A stretch of DNA of 9,686 bases from an uncultured Candidatus Saccharibacteria bacterium (lineage in GTDB: Bacteria; Patescibacteria; Saccharimonadia; Saccharimonadales; UBA6022), in assembly GCA_946479115.1 (NCBI GenBank), contig CAMLED010000030.1, forward strand, positions 1 to 9,686, given 5' to 3'. Positions 1 through 5,277 of this stretch are shown in pieces. The notes below the pieces were generated by a model that ran no database searches, had not been told where the DNA came from, and saw nothing but the letters and a program-made list of their open reading frames with translations. Made by a program: the position numbers and the translations under genes. Numbering within the stretch: the stretch's first letter is position 1; each line of letters begins with the position of its first letter.

Positions 1-52
1 CACCTGCCTTTTAAGCAGGGTGTCCTGAGTTCAAGTCTCAGCGGCTTCACCA
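1..52 (+). tRNA. tRNA-Lys(UUU), 3' part
   Basis: This is the 3' part of a tRNA gene; the acceptor 5' strand and D-arm lie before the window. The anticodon stem pairs CCTGC (3-7) with GCAGG (15-19) around the seven-base loop CTTTTAA (8-14), which places the anticodon TTT at 10-12 and reads Lys codons AAA/AAG. A five-base variable region (20-24) is followed by the T-arm, with stem CTGAG/CTCAG (25-29, 37-41) and loop TTCAAGT (30-36). The acceptor 3' strand is 42-48, the discriminator base is A49, and CCA is encoded at 50-52. Confidence 0.95.
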
Positions 53-56
53 AAAG

Positions 57-91
57 AACATCCCTTTTATCGCTACCGGGGGTGTTTTTTT
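57..91 (+). terminator. Rho-independent terminator of tRNA-Lys
   Basis: AACATCCC (57-64) pairs with GGGGTGTT (79-86), giving eight base pairs with one G-U, and a run of T continues to 91. It starts only five bases after the tRNA CCA end, so it most likely ends the tRNA transcript. It also separates that transcript from the comEC-like gene, whose promoter begins about 20 bases further on. Confidence 0.8.
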
Positions 92-110
92 GTTGGTGAA
101 ATATATTCTG

Positions 111-125
111 TGTCATACTAACGCA
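111..125 (+). promoter_or_regulatory. Extended -10 promoter, leaderless start of comEC-like gene
   Basis: TGT followed by CATACT (114-119) forms an extended -10 box. Exactly six bases (120-125) separate the hexamer from the ATG at 126. Since transcription normally starts six or seven bases after the -10, the mRNA would begin at or next to the ATG. No Shine-Dalgarno-like sequence is present and no convincing -35 is seen. Confidence 0.6.
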
Positions 126-1583
126 ATGAATTGGTGGCGGTTTCGTGTCCCTGTCCATATATCTTGGCTGATCGCTATATTAAGTGCGTCAATTGTGTGC
201 GGTGTTGTATTATCCGGGCATCTTGGCACAAGTTTGTTCGGGTCGATCGCTTGGCTCATCATCGGATTATTAATTACATCTGTATGCTTCTGGCACCAAC
301 GGACCTACGTTATTCCTGCAGTTATCATTGCCGGTCTTTTGATGGGGCTGTGGCGAGGAAGTATCACTCAACAGGAACTTGCGCCATATCATCAACTAGT
401 TGGTTCGGCAGTAACGATTGTTGGCAATGTAACTGAAGACGTTGACATTGGCAAACACGGCGAATTAATCATTCGGCTTAAAGTTGAGACCATTGAGAAC
501 CATTCAATTCCAGGTGCGGTTTGGGTGAGTACTAAGTCATCTGCTGATATTAAACGTGGTGATATCGCTACGTTTCACGGTACATTAAGTGATGGTTTTG
601 GTAGCTTCGCGGCGAGCGTTTATCAGGCACGTTTAGTAAAAGTACAGCGCCCACAACCAGGTGATGTAGCGAGGCAGATGCGCGATGGTTTTGCCGATGG
701 GGTGCGCAAGGCTATCCCCGAGCCACAGGCAAGTCTGGGAATTGGCTATGTTGTTGGGCAGCGCCGCGCATTGCCAGCAGAACTTGTCCAAGCACTACAA
801 GTTGCAGGTTTAACACATGTGATTGTTGCTAGTGGCTATAACTTAACAATCCTTGTGCGGTTGGCGCGGCGGTTGTTTGTACGCGTGTCAAAGTATTTAT
901 CAGCACTTTCAGCGGGTGGTATGGTCTTGGTATTTATGGCAGTGACCGGTATGAGTCCAAGTATGTCACGAGCAGGATTAGTTGCCGGGCTAAGTTTGCT
1001 GGCTTGGTATTATGGTCGCAAGTTTCACCCAATGGTGCTGTTGCCATTTGCAGCTGCCATTACGTTATTGATTAACCCAAGCTATGGTTGGAATGATTTA
1101 GGCTGGCAGCTTAGCTTTGCAGCATTTGCTGGGGTTATGATCTTCGCACCACTGCTTCAGCGATATTTATTCGGTAATAAAAAACCCGGAACAATTCGCC
1201 AAATTCTAGGGGAGACTATTTGCGCGCAGATTGTAACATTACCAATTTTAGTGTTGGCATTCGGGCAGTTTTCGAACGTAGCGGTCGTGGCGAATTTATT
1301 GGTGCTGCCGCTGGTGCCATTGGCAATGCTTCTGACCTTTCTCGCTGGTGTGTGTGGTTTGATCTTCCCGGTGTTAGCTAGTGTAGCCGGGTTGCCCGCT
1401 AGTTGGCTGCTTGACTATATGATTAGAGTGGCGGAATACTTATCGCATTTGCCATGGGCACAGACGCAACTCGTTATTAATGGCTGGGCAGTTGCGGGCT
1501 GCTACATTGTATTAACTGCAGTATGTGTATACGTATGGCGTAAAACAAAATATAATCTTCGCGATAGTAACCTGGTCGAATAA
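126..1583 (+). CDS. comEC: ComEC/Rec2-type DNA-uptake channel, without nuclease domain
   Basis: The 485-residue product is a polytopic inner-membrane protein of the ComEC/Rec2 family, which carries single-stranded DNA across the cytoplasmic membrane during natural transformation. Residues 1-80 contain N-terminal membrane segments. About 90-175 form a soluble beta-rich part like the N-terminal OB-fold region of ComEC. From about 205 the Competence domain shows HVIVASGYN (231-239, matching the family H-x4-SG motif), SMSRAG (279-284), LGWQLSF (325-331) and NLLVLPLVPLA (390-400). It stops after a last membrane helix and lacks the C-terminal metallo-beta-lactamase domain that takes many ComEC proteins to about 750 residues. 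The reading frame is open upstream to a TTG at 90, but the ATG at 126 is preferred because the -10 box lies at 114-119 and position 90 is still inside the tRNA terminator T-run. A function in DNA uptake is inferred from the family. Confidence 0.88.
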   Translation: MNWWRFRVPVHISWLIAILSASIVCGVVLSGHLGTSLFGSIAWLIIGLLITSVCFWHQRTYVIPAVIIAGLLMGLWRGSITQQELAPYHQLVGSAVTIVGNVTEDVDIGKHGELIIRLKVETIENHSIPGAVWVSTKSSADIKRGDIATFHGTLSDGFGSFAASVYQARLVKVQRPQPGDVARQMRDGFADGVRKAIPEPQASLGIGYVVGQRRALPAELVQALQVAGLTHVIVASGYNLTILVRLARRLFVRVSKYLSALSAGGMVLVFMAVTGMSPSMSRAGLVAGLSLLAWYYGRKFHPMVLLPFAAAITLLINPSYGWNDLGWQLSFAAFAGVMIFAPLLQRYLFGNKKPGTIRQILGETICAQIVTLPILVLAFGQFSNVAVVANLLVLPLVPLAMLLTFLAGVCGLIFPVLASVAGLPASWLLDYMIRVAEYLSHLPWAQTQLVINGWAVAGCYIVLTAVCVYVWRKTKYNLRDSNLVE

Positions 1584-1600
1584 CAGATAGCAATCTGTTA
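1581..1600 (+). promoter_or_regulatory. Inverted repeat overlapping comEC stop and yebC -10
   Basis: TAACAGAT (1581-1588) and ATCTGTTA (1593-1600) form a perfect eight-base inverted repeat around a four-base centre. The left arm includes the comEC stop codon and the right arm runs into the yebC -10 box. No T-run follows, so an intrinsic terminator is unlikely. An operator or an mRNA 3' end stabiliser is possible. Confidence 0.5.
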
Positions 1601-1604
1601 TAAT
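1596..1604 (+). promoter_or_regulatory. Extended -10 promoter of yebC
   Basis: TGT directly before a consensus TATAAT (1599-1604) forms an extended -10. The base run ATAATAGGG recurs at the PBP promoter (7469-7477). The predicted start near 1611 gives a leader of about 30 bases that contains a Shine-Dalgarno. The hexamer at the usual -35 spacing (1576-1581) is poor, as is tolerated with an extended -10. Confidence 0.65.
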
Positions 1605-1629
1605 AGGGAAAATATATACCGACTTTAAC

Positions 1630-1633
1630 GGAG
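1630..1633 (+). promoter_or_regulatory. Ribosome binding site of yebC
   Basis: GGAG ends seven bases before the ATG at 1641. This is a good Shine-Dalgarno, in contrast to the leaderless neighbours, and it fixes the yebC start. Confidence 0.75.
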
Positions 1634-1640
1634 AATTTTT

Positions 1641-2366
1641 ATGTCAGGACACAGTAAGTGGTCAACGATTAAGCGTGAAAAAGGCGCTAAAGACGCTAAA
1701 CGTGGTGTAATTTTTACAAAAATCGGTAATCAGATTGCTATCGCTGCGCGTAGTGGTACAGATCCAACGATGAACTCGGCATTGGCGCTAGCGATTGAAA
1801 CGGCAAAACAGGCGAACATGCCGAATGCTAACATTCAACGTGCGATTGATCGCGTTAGTGATAAGAATGCGGCAGTTATGGAAGAGATGACCTACGAAGG
1901 CTATGGCCCGGGTGGTATCGGAATTATTATCGAAACTGCAACTGATAACAAAAACCGTACATTTCCAGAAGTCCGTAATGCGTTAACTAAAAATGGTGGT
2001 CGCGTGGCTGATGCGGGTAGCGTGATGTTTCAGTTTAATCGCAAGGGCGTAATTGTTGTAGCAGCTAGCGGTGAAGACGCGCTACTGACTATTCTCGACG
2101 CCGGTGCTGAGGATGCGATTGAAGATGACGGTGAAATTACAATTTACACCGAGTTAAAAGATCTTGCCAAGGTTCGAACCAATATTATTGAAGCTGGCCT
2201 AACTGTAAAAGAAGCTGGTTTGCAGTATGTACCTGCATCTGAAGTGACTGTCGATGACCCAGAAGTCGCCCGAAAAGTCTTGAAGATTATGGACGCGCTT
2301 GATGATCTTGATGATGTTGTTAATGTGCATACAAATGCAGACATCACCGTTGACTTAGATGACTAG
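1641..2366 (+). CDS. yebC: YebC/PmpR family regulator or translation factor
   Basis: The 241-residue product matches the YebC/TACO1 family along its whole usual length (about 240-250). The N-terminus MSGHSKWSTIKREKGAKDA is the family signature, followed by the helical region with KQANMPNANIQRAI (56-69). The central EGYGPGGIGI (86-95) and DNKNRT (102-107) are also highly conserved, and the C-terminus is strongly acidic. Members are cytosolic. Some have been described as DNA-binding regulators, and more recently the family has been linked to relief of ribosome stalling at difficult peptide motifs. In many bacteria yebC sits beside ruvC; here ruvC is about 4.6 kb downstream on the same strand, with envelope genes between. 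It has its own promoter and terminator, so it is probably transcribed alone. The family call is very secure; which of the two reported roles applies is not shown by the sequence. Confidence 0.97.
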   Translation: MSGHSKWSTIKREKGAKDAKRGVIFTKIGNQIAIAARSGTDPTMNSALALAIETAKQANMPNANIQRAIDRVSDKNAAVMEEMTYEGYGPGGIGIIIETATDNKNRTFPEVRNALTKNGGRVADAGSVMFQFNRKGVIVVAASGEDALLTILDAGAEDAIEDDGEITIYTELKDLAKVRTNIIEAGLTVKEAGLQYVPASEVTVDDPEVARKVLKIMDALDDLDDVVNVHTNADITVDLDD

Positions 2367-2391
2367 CTGATAAAAAGCTTTGTACTAGAAT

Positions 2392-2431
2392 AAAATAGGT
2401 TGTATTTTTGTTGTAAATACAACCTATTTTT
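2392..2431 (+). terminator. Strong rho-independent terminator after yebC
   Basis: A perfect 16-bp stem pairs 2392-2407 with 2415-2430 around a seven-base loop. The stem core is AGGTTGTA/TACAACCT, flanked by A-runs on the left and T-runs on the right. The complementary A/T flanks would let it work on either strand. It lies 25 bases after the yebC stop. Confidence 0.88.
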
Positions 2432-2439
2432 GTTATAAC
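2411..2439 (+). promoter_or_regulatory. Promoter of lamin-tail protein gene, overlapping the terminator
   Basis: TTGTAA (2411-2416), a 17-base spacer and TATAAC (2434-2439) with a TG at 2431-2432 (extended -10) form a plausible sigma-70-type promoter. The -35 lies in the loop and right arm of the yebC terminator. The predicted start near 2446 gives a leader of about 40 bases. Confidence 0.55.
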
Positions 2440-2465
2440 TAAATCCATCGATAAACGTAAGCAGT

Positions 2466-2473
2466 AAGAAAGG
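2466..2473 (+). promoter_or_regulatory. Ribosome binding site supporting GTG start
   Basis: AAGAAAGG ends 11 bases before the GTG at 2485. The spacing is a little long. The GTG is supported because it opens directly into a basic-then-hydrophobic signal peptide; no nearer ATG would keep that segment. Confidence 0.5.
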
Positions 2474-2484
2474 CGCGTTCGCAA

Positions 2485-4152
2485 GTGAAGCGATTCGTCC
2501 ACTATATATTCGCTGTTGCATTCTTTTCAGCTCTCGCCGGCTTGCCAGTACATGCCGTATCATCATCGCTTGTGATCGCTCAGGTCCAAGCGGGCGCCGT
2601 GTCGACCGAAACAGCAGCGCCGACTCAGGAGTTTGTGTCGATTTACAACAATAGTACCCAGGATGTTGACGTCACTGGATGGTGTATCGCAAACAAATCT
2701 GGCAATAATGTAGCCTGTCTAACGGCGGTTTTATCTGGCCAGGCACTTTACTTGCCAAGTCATCGATACATGATTATGGCGTCTGACTCATTTGTGACTC
2801 GTCATATAGGTATTGTTCCTGATGTTACCTTCGCGACGACAAATGCAACATCGGGTAGCTTTGTGGGATCAGCTGACACGGTTACATTAAAAGACAAAAG
2901 CAATGCGGTCGTTGATACCATAGCGTGGTCAACTAGTTTGAGCGGTGGAACTGTTTTACAGCGAAGTCCCTCAAGTGATTTAATAAGTTTAATAGACACC
3001 GACAATTCAACTGACTTTACGAAAGTACAGGGCGTTATATTACCTACTAGCGGTGTATATGAAGTACTGACTGTGATTGATCAATGTCGTAATCTTTTAG
3101 AGATTCAAACAGCAGTACCAATGAATTACTTACAGGATAGTGAAGGGAATTGTTATGAGGATGTTTGTCAAAATCTCGATGGACTACAGCTCACAATTCC
3201 AGAAGAATATATTCGCCGTGGGACTGATGAATGTGCCTATAACTATCCTCTGCTTAAGATTACTGAACTGCTTCCTAATGTGGGCGGAAGCGATACGGGC
3301 CACGAGTATATAGAATTTTATAATCCTACAGATAAACCGGTGGCATTGGCAAATTATCAACTACAAGTAGGGACTAAGCTGTATGATTTTCCAGCAGGGA
3401 TAACTATTAGACCAGGTGAGTATCAAGTATTTTATAACAGTGAAATTAATTTTACGCTGGCGAATACGACAACTCTAGTTACATTACTGGGCGATGACGG
3501 ATCCTTGATTGATCAGCCAGTTGCGTATGATGCACCAGATGAAGACGTAGCCTGGTCACTAATTAATGGAGCCTGGCAGTATTCAAATCAACCAACGCCT
3601 GGCAATGCCAATATGGTGTCATCCATTGAGTTGATTGAAGAGGTGGTAAGTGAAAGTGAAAATAAACAACTTGCACCGTGCGGCGCAAATCAATACCGTA
3701 GCCCTGAAACCAATCGCTGTCGGTTGCTTGTGACGTTAGCTAAGGCCGTGACACCGTGTAAAGATGGTCAATATCGTAGCGAAGAAACCAATCGCTGTCG
3801 GTCAATCGCACTTGCTGGTAGCACGCTTACTCCATGTCGCGAGGATCAGTATCGGAGTGAAGAAACGAATCGATGTCGAAATGTCGCAACGACAACGAGT
3901 ACATTGACACCGTGTAAGGACAATCAATACCGTAGTGAAGAAACGAATCGCTGTAGGAATATTGCGGCGACAGCACCAGCACCAGCTGCGTTTGCGGTTG
4001 AGCCAATTGCAGATACGGGCAAGGCCTTTGTCGGATGGTGGGCGTTAGGCGGGGTGACGGCATTGGCGGCTGGGTATGGTGTTTGGGAGTGGCGCCGAGA
4101 GATTGTGACAGGTGTCGGTAGGCTTGCTGCATTCTTTAGGTTTCGCAAATAA
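2485..4152 (+). CDS. Secreted lamin-tail-domain protein with Cys repeats and C-terminal anchor
   Basis: The 555-residue product begins at GTG with a signal peptide (MKRF, then a hydrophobic run; likely cleavage after PVHA, residue 24). Residues about 28-165 and 257-377 resemble two lamin-tail (LTD) immunoglobulin-like domains, shown by phrases such as EFVSIYNNSTQDVDVTGWCI and EYIEFYNPTDKPVALANY. Between them lie two C-x21-C units (C201/C223 and C228/C250). After the second LTD come four units of 26 residues, each with P-C-x4-QYRS-x-ETNRC-R (Cys 399/412, 425/438, 451/464, 477/490). An Ala/Pro linker leads to IADTG (508-512), a membrane helix (about 514-534) and a basic tail. The protein should sit outside the cell, anchored at its C-terminus, with disulphide-ready Cys pairs. 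LTD proteins of bacteria are often linked to surface or secreted nuclease and adhesion functions, but no catalytic domain is visible here, so the function is unknown. It has its own promoter, and the S51 peptidase gene follows 14 bases after its stop. Confidence 0.85.
   Translation: MKRFVHYIFAVAFFSALAGLPVHAVSSSLVIAQVQAGAVSTETAAPTQEFVSIYNNSTQDVDVTGWCIANKSGNNVACLTAVLSGQALYLPSHRYMIMASDSFVTRHIGIVPDVTFATTNATSGSFVGSADTVTLKDKSNAVVDTIAWSTSLSGGTVLQRSPSSDLISLIDTDNSTDFTKVQGVILPTSGVYEVLTVIDQCRNLLEIQTAVPMNYLQDSEGNCYEDVCQNLDGLQLTIPEEYIRRGTDECAYNYPLLKITELLPNVGGSDTGHEYIEFYNPTDKPVALANYQLQVGTKLYDFPAGITIRPGEYQVFYNSEINFTLANTTTLVTLLGDDGSLIDQPVAYDAPDEDVAWSLINGAWQYSNQPTPGNANMVSSIELIEEVVSESENKQLAPCGANQYRSPETNRCRLLVTLAKAVTPCKDGQYRSEETNRCRSIALAGSTLTPCREDQYRSEETNRCRNVATTTSTLTPCKDNQYRSEETNRCRNIAATAPAPAAFAVEPIADTGKAFVGWWALGGVTALAAGYGVWEWRREIVTGVGRLAAFFRFRK
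3085..3234 (+). repeat. Two tandem C-x21-C units between the LTD domains
   Basis: Residues 201-223 and 228-250 are two copies of a 23-residue unit with a period of 27 residues. Both open C-x-NL and close with Cys, sharing Q, P and Y at matching places (for example IQTAVP and LQLTIP). They probably form two small disulphide-closed modules joining the lamin-tail domains. Confidence 0.65.
3676..3957 (+). repeat. Four 78-bp coding repeats, QYRSEETNRC type
   Basis: Four in-frame units recur at an exact period of 78 bases (first Cys codons at 3679, 3757, 3835 and 3913). The peptide core P-C-x4-QYRS-x-ETNRC-R is nearly invariant while the intervening 10 or so residues vary. Codons for the shared residues differ synonymously between copies (for example QYR is coded three different ways), so the peptide rather than the DNA is conserved. 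Confidence 0.9.
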
Positions 4153-4154
4153 CG

Positions 4155-4166
4155 TATACTAGTAGT
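4155..4166 (+). promoter_or_regulatory. -10 box and leaderless start of S51 peptidase gene
   Basis: TATACT (4155-4160) lies just after the upstream stop codon and is followed by exactly six bases and then ATG. No Shine-Dalgarno is present. The 15-base string around it (4147-4161) is repeated exactly upstream of ruvC. The hexamer at -35 spacing (TTCTTT, 4132-4137) is weak. Confidence 0.6.
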
Positions 4167-4805
4167 ATGAGATTATATCTATCGTCCCATGGTTTCGGTA
4201 ACCACCTAGAGCGTTTGCAGCAAATGGTGGGGGATAATAAAAAAGTCCTGTTTATTGACAATGCTAAAGATGATCTAAGCGAAGATGAGCGTCAGGCACA
4301 TGTAGCTGAAAAACGATTAGAGTTTGAAGAAGCTGGGTTTGAGTTTTACGAGTTAGATCTGCGTAAATATTTTGGCAAAGCGGACTTACTGGCGAAAATT
4401 GTGGCTGGAGCAGGGCTGGTTTGGGTGAGTGGCGGCAATACGTTTATCGTACGTCGAGCATTGAAATATAGCGGCATGGATGAAATATTAATGAACGACC
4501 TGCGCAAAGATTTATTTGTCTATGGTGGATCAAGCGCTGGTTCGATTATTATGACCAAAACACTGCGTGGTACAGAAATGGGTGATGATCCATATGTAGC
4601 ACCGGAGGGCTATGAACAAGAAATTATTTGGAATGGGCTAGGGATGATTTATCCGCAACTAGTCCCCCACTACCAGTCGGCTTGGTTTGGTGAGGAAGCA
4701 CAAGCTATGATCGATTACTTTGAAGAAAATGGCCTGAAATATAAAGGCCTAAAAGACGGCGAAGTCTATGTTGTCGACGGGCCGTTTGAAGAGCGACTAG
4801 AGTAA
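4167..4805 (+). CDS. Peptidase family S51 (PepE-like) serine peptidase
   Basis: The 212-residue protein has the class-I glutamine-amidotransferase-like fold expected of family S51, which includes dipeptidase E (cleaves Asp-X dipeptides) and cyanophycinase. The nucleophile elbow is GGSSAGS (120-126), with Ser123 the likely catalytic residue. VSGGNTF (87-93) is the conserved loop before it, and LVPHYQS (165-171) supplies the probable catalytic His168. There is no signal peptide, so it is likely cytosolic. Its length is slightly below that of enteric PepE (about 229). The gene starts 14 bases after the lamin-tail gene and is followed by a strong terminator, so it may be expressed both from its own leaderless promoter and by read-through. 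The substrate cannot be told from the sequence; an Asp-dipeptidase or another small-peptide role is possible. Confidence 0.88.
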   Translation: MRLYLSSHGFGNHLERLQQMVGDNKKVLFIDNAKDDLSEDERQAHVAEKRLEFEEAGFEFYELDLRKYFGKADLLAKIVAGAGLVWVSGGNTFIVRRALKYSGMDEILMNDLRKDLFVYGGSSAGSIIMTKTLRGTEMGDDPYVAPEGYEQEIIWNGLGMIYPQLVPHYQSAWFGEEAQAMIDYFEENGLKYKGLKDGEVYVVDGPFEERLE

Positions 4806-4849
4806 AAGCCGTAAATCACATATATTGGTCCAGACATGCAGGGGCTATC

Positions 4850-4885
4850 ATATACCTCACGATTAAGTTGTGAGGTATATTTTTT
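4850..4885 (+). terminator. Rho-independent terminator after S51 gene
   Basis: A perfect 11-bp stem pairs 4850-4860 with 4870-4880 (core ACCTCAC/GTGAGGT) around a nine-base loop, and is followed by TTTTT (4881-4885). The padR -35 box begins three bases later, so termination and re-initiation are tightly packed. The 44 bases between the S51 stop and the stem hold nothing I can identify. Confidence 0.9.
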
Positions 4886-4887
4886 AG

Positions 4888-4922
4888 TTGACATAAGATA
4901 GTACTATGTATAACATAGAACT
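4888..4922 (+). promoter_or_regulatory. Promoter of padR-pspC operon, leaderless
   Basis: A consensus -35 TTGACA (4888-4893), a 17-base spacer and TAACAT (4911-4916) form the clearest promoter in the window. Six bases (4917-4922) then lead to the padR ATG, the same spacing as at the other leaderless genes. An alternative -10 of TATAAC (4909-4914 region) would have a shorter spacer of about 15 bases. Confidence 0.75.
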
Positions 4923-4924
4923 AT
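4898..4924 (+). promoter_or_regulatory. Palindromic operator over padR -10 and start codon
   Basis: The 27 bases are symmetric about 4911, with 11 of 13 base pairs matching: ATAGT/ACTAT outside, CTATG/CATAG inside. The centre holds ATGT-ATA-ACAT, like the ATGT/ACAT half-sites reported for PadR-family operators. It covers the spacer, the -10 box and the first two bases of the padR ATG. A PadR dimer bound here would block polymerase, so autorepression is likely. Confidence 0.75.
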
Positions 4925-5267
4925 GATTGAAAAAGACATAACGAGTGAAGCATACGCGGAACAACTTGCAGTACAGCTACGTAAAGGTTTTCTTGCCTAC
5001 TGCGTTTTAAAAGTTTGCAGTGAAAAACCAGTTTACACGAGCGACATCATTCGCAAAATGCGTGACGCCGAATTGGTGGTGGTTGAAGGAACAATCTATC
5101 CATTGCTCAGTCGCCTACAGCGCGATAATCTCCTCACACATGAGTGGCAAGAGAGTGAACAGGGCCCACCGCGCAAATACTATAAAACAACCGATTACGG
5201 ACATGAGGTTATCGCCTATACCTCTACGAAGATTGCCAAATTGAATAACACACTAAAGAAATTATAA
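4923..5267 (+). CDS. PadR-family transcriptional repressor
   Basis: The 114-residue protein is a short PadR regulator: a winged helix followed by a single C-terminal dimerisation helix. The recognition part EGTIYPLLSRL (55-65) and the wing with GPPRKYYKTT (81-90) are family hallmarks. Residues about 20-50 (GFLAYCVLKVCSEKPVYTSDIIRKM) form the first helices of the domain. PadR proteins are cytosolic dimers that usually repress their own operon until a ligand or stress signal releases them. Here it is the first gene of a two-gene operon with a PspC membrane protein, ten bases apart, and its promoter carries a strong palindrome. The pairing suggests a switch for envelope stress; the inducing signal is unknown. 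Confidence 0.93.
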   Translation: MIEKDITSEAYAEQLAVQLRKGFLAYCVLKVCSEKPVYTSDIIRKMRDAELVVVEGTIYPLLSRLQRDNLLTHEWQESEQGPPRKYYKTTDYGHEVIAYTSTKIAKLNNTLKKL

Positions 5268-5270
5268 GGA
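5265..5270 (+). promoter_or_regulatory. Ribosome binding site of pspC, overlapping padR stop
   Basis: TAAGGA combines the padR stop codon TAA with a Shine-Dalgarno AAGGA, ending seven bases before the ATG at 5278. This arrangement favours translational coupling of the two genes. Confidence 0.8.
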
Positions 5271-5277
5271 TGCTACT

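Noticed and set aside
90..125. Upstream TTG start giving the comEC-like protein 12 more residues
   Set aside because: Position 90 is in the T-run of the tRNA terminator, before the predicted transcription start, with no Shine-Dalgarno. The ATG at 126 fits the -10 box and the usual N-terminus better.
3676..3957. Regular 78-bp repeats as a CRISPR-like array
   Set aside because: The repeats are in frame within a gene, conserved at the peptide rather than DNA level, and lack a constant repeat with variable spacers of array type.
3827..4148. Minus-strand open frames opposite the lamin-tail gene
   Set aside because: They mirror the repeat codons of a well-supported gene, have no recognisable protein features and no promoter or ribosome site that I can see.
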